Below, in pieces: positions 52,843 to 61,891 of a DNA stretch of 64,000 nt (positions are counted from its first letter, which is position 1; every line of letters begins with the position of its first letter). The stretch lies in contig NZ_JANIPJ010000019.1 of NCBI RefSeq assembly GCF_024623455.1, forward strand, positions 86,864 through 150,863, in the 5' to 3' direction. The position numbers and the translations under genes were made by a program. Below the pieces are notes generated by a model. The model was given only the letters and a program-made list of their open reading frames with translations, did not search any database and was not told the origin of the DNA. The DNA is from Paenibacillus soyae. GTDB taxonomy: Bacteria > Bacillota > Bacilli > Paenibacillales > Paenibacillaceae.

Positions 52843-54246
52843 CTATTCTTTCTTCGCGTAAATCTCATACGCCCATGGCGCGAGGTCCACCGCATGCTCC
52901 GCGGCCAGCTCCGCCGCGGAGCCGTCGTTGAAGGCCTGGTACTCGCCCGAGAGCTCGCCGAGGGCGACGGTGCCGGCAGCCTGCTCGGCGGACAGGTTCA
53001 TGATGACGACAACCGTGTTGCCATCCTTGGTCCGCTCGAAGGCGAGCAGCCGGTCGTCGCCATCCTCGAGAGAGCGGAAGGGACCGCCCGCGCTGCCGTT
53101 CCATAGCGCCGGATTGTCATGCTTGAGCGCGGTCAGCTGCTGGTAGAACGACTGCATGGACAAGTCCTCCCACGCAATTTCGTCCTTGTCGAAGAACAGC
53201 AGCCGTTTATCGAGCCCCGCTTCCTGACCGGAATAGATGAGCGGCATGCCCGGAAGCGTGAACGTGAGCGCCGCCATCGGCTTCACCGCTTCGCCCATAC
53301 GCTCGTACTCCGTCCCTACCCACGAGTTCTCGTCGTGGTTCGACGTGAAGTTGAGCGGGTAAGTGCCCGCCGGATAGGTTGTTGCAAGCCGCTCCGCGTA
53401 CAGCTTCACCTGTTCGGCGTTGCCGATTCCTTTGGCCACGCGGTTCAGGACGTTGTACAGCTGCCAGCCGTAATTGGCGTTAAACGCGCTGCGCAGCAGA
53501 CCGATCTGCTGATCGTCCTCCGCCAGCATATATACTGGCTTCACCTTCTCCAGCTGGGCCCGCGCCTTCTCCCAGAACGGAGTCGGCACGCCCCCCGCGT
53601 AGTCGGCGCGGTAGCCGTCGATATCGAATTCCTCGACCCAATACGTCATGGCGTCGATCATCGCGGCTTGCATATCCTCGTTTTCGTAGTTCAAATCCGC
53701 TACGTCCGCCCAATTTGTGCCCGGCGGCTGTACGATATTGCCCGCTTCGTCCGTCGTATACCAGCCTTCGTTCGCCGTCCACGCGTTGTCCCAGCCGGTG
53801 TGGTTCGCAACGAGATCAAGCAGTACCTTAAACCCCATCTCATGCGCTTTGTTCACCAAAGCTTTGAAATCCTCCGCCGTGCCGAACTCCGGGTTGACCG
53901 CTTTGAAGTCATCCACCGCATAGTAGGAGCCCAGCGCTCCATTCCGCTTCGTCTCCGAGATCGGATGGATTGGCATGAACCACAGAATATCGACGCCCAT
54001 CTCCTTCAAGCGGGGCAGATGCGCTTCGAACGCCTTGAACGTGCCTTCCTCCGTATACTGCCGCACGTTCACCTCGTACATGACCGCCTTCGCCGCCCAC
54101 TCCGGCGTCGGCGCGCCCTGCTGCTGCCGAACCGGTTCCTTCACCGGCTCCGCAGGCTCTTCCCCGTTATCCGACGTGCAAGCGGACAGCCCCAGCAAGG
54201 AGGCTATCAAGGGTATCGCGACCATCCATTTCACTCCCCTTCGCAT
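52843..54246 (-). CDS. Secreted GH13 alpha-amylase-family lipoprotein
   Basis: 467 residues. Lipobox LLGLSAC with Cys23. The catalytic barrel has region I LLDLVANHTGW, region II DIDGYRADYAGG (nucleophile Asp215), region III VYMLAEDDQ (acid/base Glu243) and region IV FTSNHDENSW (Asp305). The C-terminal beta domain is about 400-467. It would cleave alpha-1,4-glucans outside the membrane and feed the ABC importer encoded upstream. The 54246 start gives a basic n-region; ATG 54225 has the better GGGGAG spacing and would also give a lipoprotein. Confidence 0.9.
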   Translation of the reverse strand: MRRGVKWMVAIPLIASLLGLSACTSDNGEEPAEPVKEPVRQQQGAPTPEWAAKAVMYEVNVRQYTEEGTFKAFEAHLPRLKEMGVDILWFMPIHPISETKRNGALGSYYAVDDFKAVNPEFGTAEDFKALVNKAHEMGFKVLLDLVANHTGWDNAWTANEGWYTTDEAGNIVQPPGTNWADVADLNYENEDMQAAMIDAMTYWVEEFDIDGYRADYAGGVPTPFWEKARAQLEKVKPVYMLAEDDQQIGLLRSAFNANYGWQLYNVLNRVAKGIGNAEQVKLYAERLATTYPAGTYPLNFTSNHDENSWVGTEYERMGEAVKPMAALTFTLPGMPLIYSGQEAGLDKRLLFFDKDEIAWEDLSMQSFYQQLTALKHDNPALWNGSAGGPFRSLEDGDDRLLAFERTKDGNTVVVIMNLSAEQAAGTVALGELSGEYQAFNDGSAAELAAEHAVDLAPWAYEIYAKKE

Positions 54247-54264
54247 CGTTCCACCATCCGTTCC

Positions 54265-56703
54265 TTAAGAATGAATAACGAGCCGCAGCTCCTCTACCGG
54301 TCTCCGGGTCGTTACCGTCAGCTCGTTGGCCTCCGCGTTAAACCGCCAAGCATCCTCGCCGGATGGCAGTCCTTCCACAGCCGAAGGGGCAAACGGCAGC
54401 TGCTTGAACGTTAGACGCCATGAGCCTCTGGCACCGTCAAAGCCGGCATGCGCCGTCTCCACATGAAGCGCGATGCTCCCCTGCTCGACTTCAAGCCCCA
54501 AACGATGCAAATTATAAGCTCCTTCGCGGTAACCGACCGTCAAGCCGTCGTCCTCGTAATATTCGAATGCGGAAGCCGAGCTGCCGGAGGCGTACAAGTC
54601 GAACGCCAGAACATCGGAAGCGGCGTCCGCTCCGCCTAGCTCCGCCGTCGACTGCGCGACCTCCGCGTGTGGAATAATAGCGCCTTCCTTCACGTACAGC
54701 GGCATCCTCTCAAGCGGCGCGTACGCCAGCACATGGCGGCCGCCCTCCAGCCTCTCGCCCGTCCAATAGTCGTGCCATACCCCGGCCGGCAGGTAGACGG
54801 AACGGTGATCCGTGCCCGCACGATAGATTGGCGCCGCGAGCAGCTGGCTGCCGAGCAGGAACTGATCGCACAGATTAGATACGTTCGGATCGTCCGGATA
54901 TTCGAGCACGAGCGGGCGAATGACCGGCAAGCCCGTCTCCGCCGACTCGCGGAACACGCTATAAATAAGCGGCATCAGGCGGTAGCGCAGCCCGATATAC
55001 TCGCGGCAGATCGCCTCGATATCCGGGCCGAAGCTCCAAGGCTCCTGCCGGATCGAGCGCAGCTCGCTATGGTTGCGGCAGTACGGGAATAGCGCGCCCA
55101 TCTGCGTCCATCGGGCCAGCAGCTCCCCGCTGCAGTGATGCGCGAAGCCGCCGATATCCGGTCCGGCGAACGATACGCCCGACAGACCGAGGTTCAATAC
55201 CATCGGCATCGCCATGGCCATATGCTCCCAGAAGCTGCGGTTGTCGCCCGTCCATACCGCCGCGTACCGTTGAATGCCAGCGTATCCGGCGCGGGTCAAG
55301 ACGAACGGACGGTTGCCGCCGATATGGCGTCCGATGCCTTCGAACGTCGCTTTGGACATGAGCAGCCCGTACAGGTTATGAACTTCCCCATGCGTTACGG
55401 GGTTTCCGTTATTGCCGTGAACCGTATCCGTGTCCATCGTCTTGCTGTCGTTGAACACCGCCGGCTCGTTCATGTCGTTCCAAGCGCCCTCGATGCCCAT
55501 CTCCGTATAAAACTTGTGCAGATCGCCCCACCATTCGGCGACGCGGTCTTCCGTGAAGTCGGGGAACACGCTTTGGCCCGGCCACACCGGTCCGACGAAC
55601 GGCTCGCCGTCCTGCTTGCGGCAGAAATAACCGTTCGCGGCACCGTCTCTGAATACCTCGTAGTTCAGATCCAGCTTCACGCCGGGATCGACGATCGGCA
55701 CGATGCGGATGCCCATCTCCTTCAGCTCGGCGATCATCGCCTTCGGATCCGGGAACCGCTCGGGATCGAACGTGAACACCCGGTACCCTTCCATGTAATG
55801 AATGTCCAAATAAATAACGTCGCACGGAATTTGTTTCTCGCGGAACGTGCGCGCCAGCTCCAGCACCTCTTCCTGCGACATGTAGCTGTAGCGCGACTGA
55901 TGGTAGCCGAGCGCCCACTGCGGCGGCAGCTCCATTCGTCCCGTCAGCGATGTGTAGCTACCAACTACGTCCTTCAGCTGCGGACCGTAGATGAAATAAT
56001 AATCGAAGCTTCCCGTCTCCGTCTGGATCAGATACCCGTCTTCTTCGCTGCGCATGTCGAAGAACGTTCGTCCCGGATTGTCCAGGAACACGCCGTACGC
56101 CGCCGCCGGTTCATGCGCGATGAGCAGCGGAATCGATTGGTACAGCGCCTCGATCTCCGGCACATGCGGCGCATACACGTCGCTGTTCCACATCTCGTAG
56201 CGCTCGCCCTTCTTGTCCAGGCTGCCCGTCTTCTCGCCGAGGCCGTAATAGCGAACTTGGCTCGACGCGGCGAACAGGCCCGTCACGGCATTCTTCTCGT
56301 TCCACAGCATGCCGCGCTGATGCGCAACGACTCGCCCGGAGCGGTCCACGAACCGGATCGAGCAGTCGCTCTTGTCCACGATGGCGCTGACCGCCTCCGT
56401 CTCGAGGAAATACGCCTCCTTGCTTTCTCTCAACTTGAACGCCGTCTCTTCTTCTGCGCTCTCCACAACGGCAACCGTCGTCCCCATATCCAAGCCGGGC
56501 GCTTCGGCTCCGGCTCCAACGAACAGCTTAACTCGAATCAATCCGTGCCGGACGACCCGGACGGCCAGGCAGCCATGCTCCGCCGTCACGGTCATGCCGC
56601 CCTCATGCCGCGACATCCCGGTCGCCGCGCCCAGCGAATGGGCGCCGTACGTTCCCTTTTTTTCCACCACTTTATCCGGGCTGATCGCCTCGCTTGTCAA
56701 CAT
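54265..56703 (-). CDS. GH31 alpha-glucosidase
   Basis: 812 residues, no signal peptide, so cytoplasmic. An N-terminal beta-sandwich (about 40-250) precedes the barrel with LGYHQSRYSYMSQEEVLELA, DVIYLDIHYMEG, the nucleophile motif GAWNDMNEPAVF (Asp410) and VWTGDNRSFWEHM (acid/base Asp487), then GADIGGF-like AGPDIGGFAHHCSGELLARW. It releases glucose or related sugars from imported alpha-linked oligosaccharides. GGAGGAAG precedes the ATG. 18 bp separates it from the GH13 gene. Confidence 0.93.
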   Translation of the reverse strand: MLTSEAISPDKVVEKKGTYGAHSLGAATGMSRHEGGMTVTAEHGCLAVRVVRHGLIRVKLFVGAGAEAPGLDMGTTVAVVESAEEETAFKLRESKEAYFLETEAVSAIVDKSDCSIRFVDRSGRVVAHQRGMLWNEKNAVTGLFAASSQVRYYGLGEKTGSLDKKGERYEMWNSDVYAPHVPEIEALYQSIPLLIAHEPAAAYGVFLDNPGRTFFDMRSEEDGYLIQTETGSFDYYFIYGPQLKDVVGSYTSLTGRMELPPQWALGYHQSRYSYMSQEEVLELARTFREKQIPCDVIYLDIHYMEGYRVFTFDPERFPDPKAMIAELKEMGIRIVPIVDPGVKLDLNYEVFRDGAANGYFCRKQDGEPFVGPVWPGQSVFPDFTEDRVAEWWGDLHKFYTEMGIEGAWNDMNEPAVFNDSKTMDTDTVHGNNGNPVTHGEVHNLYGLLMSKATFEGIGRHIGGNRPFVLTRAGYAGIQRYAAVWTGDNRSFWEHMAMAMPMVLNLGLSGVSFAGPDIGGFAHHCSGELLARWTQMGALFPYCRNHSELRSIRQEPWSFGPDIEAICREYIGLRYRLMPLIYSVFRESAETGLPVIRPLVLEYPDDPNVSNLCDQFLLGSQLLAAPIYRAGTDHRSVYLPAGVWHDYWTGERLEGGRHVLAYAPLERMPLYVKEGAIIPHAEVAQSTAELGGADAASDVLAFDLYASGSSASAFEYYEDDGLTVGYREGAYNLHRLGLEVEQGSIALHVETAHAGFDGARGSWRLTFKQLPFAPSAVEGLPSGEDAWRFNAEANELTVTTRRPVEELRLVIHS

Positions 56704-56737
56704 CTATCTCTTCCTCCCTGTAAGCATCTATGCAAAA

Positions 56738-56759
56738 CGCCATCCTCTCCCGAATGGCG
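56738..56759 (-). terminator. Weak intercistronic hairpin before GH31
   Basis: CGCCAT/ATGGCG stem with a 10-nt loop, then TTTTGC on the minus strand; probably partial attenuation. Confidence 0.45.
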
Positions 56760-56770
56760 CCCCATTGTCG

Positions 56771-57655
56771 CTATCCCTTCACCGAACCAAGCGTTATGCC
56801 TTTGACGAAATACTTCTGCAGGAACGGGTAAATGACGAGCAGCGGCAGCATGGATATAAAAATTTTGGCCGCGTTCAGCGTCTGGTTCGACAGATCCGAC
56901 ATGCGCTTCACGGCCTCTTCGTCCATCTTCGTCGGATCGATGACGACCGCAACCTGCTTAATATACGACTGCAGCGGATACATCTCGGACTTGTTCATCA
57001 GCACAAGCGCCTGGAAAAATTCATTCCAATGATACACGATCGTAAACACGAGGATGGTGGCAAGCACCGGCACGGACAACGGCAAGCAGATGCTGAACAG
57101 AATGCGCCACGGTCCCGCGCCGTCCATCAAAGCGGATTCCTCCAGCTCCTTCGGCATGTTCCGAAGGTAGTTCATGACCAGGATGACGTTGAAAACCGGC
57201 AAGCCGCCCCCGAGCACCAAGCCCCAAATATTGTTGATCATGCCGAGCGACTTCATTGTCAGAAACCACGGCACGAGGCCGCCGTTGAACAGCATCGCGA
57301 AGATCAGCGCCCACATAATGATGTTCCTCGGCTTAAACTCCTTCGACGTCTTGGACAGCGGGTACGCCATGAGCAGAATCACGAAAAACGCGATGGCCGC
57401 TCCATAGATCACCCTCTGCACCGAAATGCCGAACGATCGGAAAAACTGGGTATCCTCCATAATTGTGTGATAAGAGCCCAGCGTCAGCCCTTTGGGCCAC
57501 AGGAACACCTGTCCCGCGGCAGCCGCGGCCTTGTCGCTGAGCGAGATCGACAGCGTGTACCAGACCGGGATCAGGCACAGCAGCGTGATGACGATCAACA
57601 GTATGAGATTCAACCCGTTGAACAACCTCGCGGTGAGCGTTCGTTCGGCGATCAT
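56771..57655 (-). CDS. Sugar ABC permease, LplC/YtcP-like
   Basis: 294 residues, six helices. Opening LFNGLNLILLIVITLLCLIP. EAA loop: EESALMDGAGPWRILFSICL. C-terminus FLQKYFVKGITLGSVKG is typical of this CUT1 subgroup found beside LplA-type binding proteins. GGAG lies 9 nt before the ATG. It pairs with the permease gene 27 bp upstream; no ATPase is encoded here, so a shared MsmX-type ATPase elsewhere is expected. Confidence 0.93.
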   Translation of the reverse strand: MIAERTLTARLFNGLNLILLIVITLLCLIPVWYTLSISLSDKAAAAAGQVFLWPKGLTLGSYHTIMEDTQFFRSFGISVQRVIYGAAIAFFVILLMAYPLSKTSKEFKPRNIIMWALIFAMLFNGGLVPWFLTMKSLGMINNIWGLVLGGGLPVFNVILVMNYLRNMPKELEESALMDGAGPWRILFSICLPLSVPVLATILVFTIVYHWNEFFQALVLMNKSEMYPLQSYIKQVAVVIDPTKMDEEAVKRMSDLSNQTLNAAKIFISMLPLLVIYPFLQKYFVKGITLGSVKG

Positions 57656-57682
57656 GTCTATCCACTCCTGCCTCTATATATT

Positions 57683-58573
57683 TTAGAAAATCCGATAGTT
57701 CGCGAACCGGTAAGCGAGCGCGTACGAGACCGTTATGAGAATGAGCCCGACCACCGATTTGAGCAGGCCGACGGCCGATGCGAGTCCGTATTGGAAATCG
57801 ATGAGGCCCGCGCGGTACACCCACGTGTCGACGATATCGCCGGTCGAGTAGACGGACGGATTATACATCGTGAAGATTTGGTCGAAGCCCGCGTTCAAAA
57901 TATTGCCGAGACTAAGCGTCGCGAGCAGCGCCGCGACGGGCAGAATGCTGGGCAGCGTAATTTTGAGCAGCCGCTGCCACTGCGAGGCGCCGTCGATGGC
58001 CGCCGCTTCGTACATCTCGGGATTGATCGACGTCAGCGCCGCGAAGAAGATAATCGCGTTGAAGCCGAACTCCTTCCAGATATCGCTGCCGACGATAAGC
58101 GCCGGGAAGACGTCCGCGCTGGCGAAGAACAGGACCGGCTCCGCGCCGAGACCGGACAAAATCTGGTTCACCGGACCCGAATACGAGAAGATGTCCAGCA
58201 TCATGCCGCCGACGATGACCCACGACAGGAAGTGGGGCAGGTACACGATCGTCTGTACCGTGCGCGTGAACAGCCGGTTTTTCACCTCGTTCAGCATTAA
58301 GGCGAACACAAGCGGCACGATCAGATTGCCGACCATCTTGGCGAACGCGATCGCCACCGTGTTGCGGAAGATGATCTTACTGTCGTCCAGCTCGAACATA
58401 TACTCGAAGTTCTCGAGACCGACCCACGGCGACTTCCAGAGGCCGATGCCGGGATTAAATTCCTTGAACGCGGTAATGACTCCGTACATGGGATAGAGGT
58501 TAAAGAAGATTAACCAGATCAGTCCGGGAATCAGCATGATGTAGAAATGTTTGGCGAAACTCCTAGGTATCAC
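57683..58573 (-). CDS. Sugar ABC permease, LplB/YteP-like
   Basis: 296 residues, six helices. Signatures: FYIMLIPGLIWLIFFNLYPM, VQTIVYLPHFLSWVIVGGMM, and the EAA loop MYEAAAIDGASQWQRLLKIT. The C-terminus ALAYRFANYRIF is usual for the family. The GTG at 58573 has GGGGAG 8 nt upstream and is preferred to GTG 58582, which overlaps the Shine-Dalgarno. It follows the binding-protein gene after a hairpin. Confidence 0.9.
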   Translation of the reverse strand: MIPRSFAKHFYIMLIPGLIWLIFFNLYPMYGVITAFKEFNPGIGLWKSPWVGLENFEYMFELDDSKIIFRNTVAIAFAKMVGNLIVPLVFALMLNEVKNRLFTRTVQTIVYLPHFLSWVIVGGMMLDIFSYSGPVNQILSGLGAEPVLFFASADVFPALIVGSDIWKEFGFNAIIFFAALTSINPEMYEAAAIDGASQWQRLLKITLPSILPVAALLATLSLGNILNAGFDQIFTMYNPSVYSTGDIVDTWVYRAGLIDFQYGLASAVGLLKSVVGLILITVSYALAYRFANYRIF

Positions 58574-58595
58574 TCTCTCCACTCCCCTCTTAGAA

Positions 58596-58630
58596 GATCA
58601 AGACGAGCGACTGCTGCGCCCGTCTTGATC
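58596..58630 (-). terminator. Intercistronic hairpin between binding protein and permeases
   Basis: Perfect 10-bp stem GATCAAGACG/CGTCTTGATC with a 15-nt loop and no T-run. Such hairpins usually stabilise the binding-protein mRNA and raise its level over the permeases. Confidence 0.65.
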
Positions 58631-58637
58631 CGTCGTC

Positions 58638-60350
58638 CTATTTAAGCTCGTTGACTTCTTCCGTAATTTTGTCGCCGCCTTGGTCCTTCCACTTCGCGAC
58701 GAACTCGTCGAACGCGCTGATGTCGGCGCTGCCCATGATGATCTTGAGGAACGTCTCGTCCTCGAGCTTCTTGAGGTTGGTCCAACGGGATTCCATCGTC
58801 TTGGTCTGGGCGGTCGCGATACTGCGCACCCAGTTGATGTTCGCGTCGACGAACGTCGAGCCGCCGTTCAGATGCGCATAGATGTGCGTGAAGAAGCCCG
58901 GATCCGCTTGCTGGTCGAAATGCTGGATATCGTAGTTGTCGAACGGCTCTTTCTTGATCGCTTTGACGTGCTGCGCCATCTCGTACGCCCAGCCGTAATT
59001 GATGCTGTCGACTTCCTCGACCTTCACTTCGTCCGTCAGTACTTTGCGAAGCGTATTAACCGCGTACTCCAATTGGTCGCCGGCGCCCAGGATCAGGAAC
59101 AGCGGCACTTCTTGGGACGTCATTTCTTTGCCGGCCGTCAGCGTCTTGTACTCTTCGTCCTTGCCCCACTTGTGCAGCGTCGTCATCTTGATGACCGCTT
59201 CCGGGTGCTCGGCGTTTTTGCTTACGACGATATAGCTGCTGCCCGTCGCTTGGTTGGAGTTGAATTGACCCGCTTCGTTCAGAGGCGCGGCGTAAGGTCT
59301 CCAGTTCGCGTTCGGGTCGTTCGCCATCGAATCGGCCAGGTTGTAAGCCGACCACCATGGGCCGAAGAAAATGCCCGTTTGACCGCTTGCCACCACTTCG
59401 GCCGTCGATTTGCGAATGCCCAGCTCTTTGTCCAGGATGCCATTGGCGTACCAGTCTCTCATCATCGTCAGCGCTTTCTTCGTCTCTTCCGTGATGGAGC
59501 CGTACACCGCGTTGCCGTCCTTATCCTTCACCCAGATGCCCGGATACGCGTCGTTCGCGAAGAACAGCGGGGAGAAGTTATACCAATGGTCCGTCGAAGC
59601 CAAGAAGTTCGACGACAGCGAACCGCCTTGCTGCGTGCCGACGATGCCGACCGTGTTCTCGCCGCCCAGCTTGTTGTCTTTGAACGCTTGCGCGATCTTG
59701 CCGAGGTCCTCGAGGGACTTCGGACCTTCCAGACCCAGCTTGTCGAGCCAGTCCTTGCGGATCCACGTCATCGGAGCGGAAGGCAGAGTCGTCTCTGGCA
59801 AGGCATACAGCTTGCCGTCGAACGTTACGCTGTCGAGCAGACCCGGGTTGGAATCATACACCGCTTTCAGCTCGGGGCTCGCGTATTTCTCGTATACTTC
59901 CTTCAGGTCGGCCAGCTGACCGGCCTTCACCATTTGGCGAAGCTGTGTTTCGTTGACGACCAGCGCGTCCGGCAGATCGTTACTGGAGATGGCAAGACTT
60001 ACTTTTTGCTGGTAGTCGTTGCCGGTAGCCGCTTCCCATGCATGCTTCACGACGATGTTATATTTATCTTTGAGCCAGCGCGTGTAGACATTCTCCTCGG
60101 CCGTATCGGTGCCGTCGTATTTGTAGTTCGGGTCGATCCCGCGTCCGATGGACACCTCCATCGGCGTCTCGAATTTCGCGAACGGATCAATGACCTCCTC
60201 TGCGACAGGCGTATTGCCGGAGCCCGCGTTGCTGTCAGGCGCCGCCGAGCTGCCGCCGTTGCTGCCGTTTTTGCCGCTATTGCTGCTGCAAGCCGTGATG
60301 CTCGCCGTAGCCATTAAGACAGCCAATGCGGAGAAAATGGCTTTTTTCAT
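58638..60350 (-). CDS. Solute-binding lipoprotein, LplA-like
   Basis: 570 residues, large cluster C-type binding protein. Lipobox ASITAC with Cys21, then a Ser/Gly/Asn-rich linker (25-50). Themes: EENVYTRWLKDKYNIVVKHA, QQKVSLAISSNDLPDALVVN, PMTWIRKDWLDKLGLEGP and GIFFGPWWSAYNLADSM. It binds an oligosaccharide for the two permeases downstream. AGGGGG precedes the ATG by 6 nt. It opens the transport and hydrolase operon. Confidence 0.94.
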   Translation of the reverse strand: MKKAIFSALAVLMATASITACSSNSGKNGSNGGSSAAPDSNAGSGNTPVAEEVIDPFAKFETPMEVSIGRGIDPNYKYDGTDTAEENVYTRWLKDKYNIVVKHAWEAATGNDYQQKVSLAISSNDLPDALVVNETQLRQMVKAGQLADLKEVYEKYASPELKAVYDSNPGLLDSVTFDGKLYALPETTLPSAPMTWIRKDWLDKLGLEGPKSLEDLGKIAQAFKDNKLGGENTVGIVGTQQGGSLSSNFLASTDHWYNFSPLFFANDAYPGIWVKDKDGNAVYGSITEETKKALTMMRDWYANGILDKELGIRKSTAEVVASGQTGIFFGPWWSAYNLADSMANDPNANWRPYAAPLNEAGQFNSNQATGSSYIVVSKNAEHPEAVIKMTTLHKWGKDEEYKTLTAGKEMTSQEVPLFLILGAGDQLEYAVNTLRKVLTDEVKVEEVDSINYGWAYEMAQHVKAIKKEPFDNYDIQHFDQQADPGFFTHIYAHLNGGSTFVDANINWVRSIATAQTKTMESRWTNLKKLEDETFLKIIMGSADISAFDEFVAKWKDQGGDKITEEVNELK

Positions 60351-60470
60351 GTGTATCCCCCTTAGGAATGATCGTTGTTTTCTTCGACAATCCCACTATA
60401 TCACGCGCTTCCCGCGGCCCGAGATAGAGAGGGATTCGAGGAAGGGGTAGAGAATTTTCGCATAAAAAAA

Positions 60471-60512
60471 GAAAGCGAGCGAAAAACGTCTACCCTGTTT
60501 CCGCACGCTTTC
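60471..60512 (-). terminator. Terminator of the response-regulator gene
   Basis: GAAAGCGTGCG pairs with CGCTCGCTTTC (one mismatch) and TTTTTTTATG follows on the minus strand. It separates the regulators from the transport operon. Confidence 0.85.
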
Positions 60513-60535
60513 CTACTCGAATGCTTGCCGAGGCC

Positions 60536-61891
60536 TTACTGCTGCCTGAATTCGCTCGGCAGGATGCCCGTATGCTCCCTGAACAAGCGGCTGAAATACT
60601 TCTCGTCGGTGTAGCCGATCTGCTCCGCGACCCACTGGATCGTCTTGTTCGTGCTGCGAAGCAGTTCCTTGGCCCGCTCCATCCGAATGTCCCGCACGTA
60701 GTCGGTATACGTCTGGCCGACGTACTGCTTGAAGCATTGGCTGAAATAGCTGCCGCTCATATTGACCATCTGCGCGATCTCCGCGGAGGAAACCGGCTCA
60801 TGGATCCGCTGCTGGACGAGGTTCATCGCCTTGACGATGCTGTTCTGGATTTCCGGCGAGAACAGCGGCTTGGCGCCCGCCCGGCTGATGCGCTCCCGCA
60901 CTTCCAGCAGCCACTCGCAGAACCGGTGCCAGCTGGGAAAGAAATCCTCCATCGCGATCGGATGATCGAGAATGGCTTGGTACAGCCGGTTCCACTCGTC
61001 GGTGAGCGAATAGAAGATCCGGACGAGCCGGACCGGCGGCATTCGCAGAACCTTCAGCTCCTCCAGCTGGGTCCGGAATGCCTGGTCCTCATAGATCCAA
61101 TCCGCGGCGGCCCACTTCTCCTTCAGCTCTTCAATCGGCGCGGCGCCTCCCGCTTTGTCGCGGGCCGCGCACTCCGCCGCGTCCACCTCGGCATAAGCTG
61201 CTTCTGGACGGTAATCGTAAAACAAATCTTTTTTGCCGTATGCCCGAATCAGCTGCAGCACCGACTTGCGGTCCAGGCCGGTCAATCCGCGGAACCGCAC
61301 GGCTGCCAAGCTCGGCTGCGGACTCGCGTTCGAGCCGGCCGGACCGGCGGCGGCGTACCAGATGCCGGGCTCCGCTTCCGCGGCGCGCTCGGGTACCCCC
61401 AGCTCGGCCTGCGTCTCGTCGAGGCTTGGATTCAGCGAATAATATACGAATAGCTCGGCGCCGCCTAACGGGTCGGGCTCCGACTGCACCGCCGCGCTCT
61501 TCGCGCCTTCCTTCCTCCCCATCAGCTTGACGACGCGGCCCAGCACTTCTTCGAATTGCTCTTGTTCCAGCTGGATTTTCGCGATGTAGTCGATCGCCCC
61601 CAACCGGAGCGCCTCCTGCACGTATTCGAAATCCTGATGCAGCGATAGCACGACGATCTGCACATGGGGATATTGCTCCCGCACGATGCGCATCAGCTCG
61701 ATGCCGGACATGACCGGCATGGACAAGTCCGTCATAAGCAAATCCACAGCGTTCGCTTCCATAAACTTCAGCGCGTTCTCCCCATTGTTCGCCTCGCCTA
61801 CGATCTCCATGCCGAACGCCGCCCAAGGCATGGAGGAAGCGATTCCTTTGCGCACCAGCTTGTCATCGTCCACGATCAATACGCGTATCAT
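60536..61891 (-). CDS. YesN-like response regulator with AraC-type DNA-binding domain
   Basis: About 451 residues. Receiver (1-125) with VLIVDDDKLVRKGI and Asp55 in LLMTDLSMPVMSG. A variable middle domain (130-345) is rich in Glu/Ala. The C-terminal AraC/XylS helix-turn-helix pair has SAEIAQMVNMSGSYFSQCFK and VAEQIGYTDEKYFSRLFREH. TGATG at 61893-61889 joins it to the kinase stop, and AAAGGAG lies upstream; GTG 61894 is a possible alternative. It probably activates the sugar operon in front of it. Confidence 0.93.
   Translation of the reverse strand: MIRVLIVDDDKLVRKGIASSMPWAAFGMEIVGEANNGENALKFMEANAVDLLMTDLSMPVMSGIELMRIVREQYPHVQIVVLSLHQDFEYVQEALRLGAIDYIAKIQLEQEQFEEVLGRVVKLMGRKEGAKSAAVQSEPDPLGGAELFVYYSLNPSLDETQAELGVPERAAEAEPGIWYAAAGPAGSNASPQPSLAAVRFRGLTGLDRKSVLQLIRAYGKKDLFYDYRPEAAYAEVDAAECAARDKAGGAAPIEELKEKWAAADWIYEDQAFRTQLEELKVLRMPPVRLVRIFYSLTDEWNRLYQAILDHPIAMEDFFPSWHRFCEWLLEVRERISRAGAKPLFSPEIQNSIVKAMNLVQQRIHEPVSSAEIAQMVNMSGSYFSQCFKQYVGQTYTDYVRDIRMERAKELLRSTNKTIQWVAEQIGYTDEKYFSRLFREHTGILPSEFRQQ

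Noticed and set aside
56372..58300. Plus-strand 642-codon frame opposite the permease genes
   Set aside because: Arg-rich shadow; the minus strand shows conserved EAA loops and helices.
60351..60470. Promoter of the solute-binding protein gene
   Set aside because: TATA-like sites exist (TGATATAGT) but none has a credible -35; an activator-dependent promoter is likely but not demonstrable.
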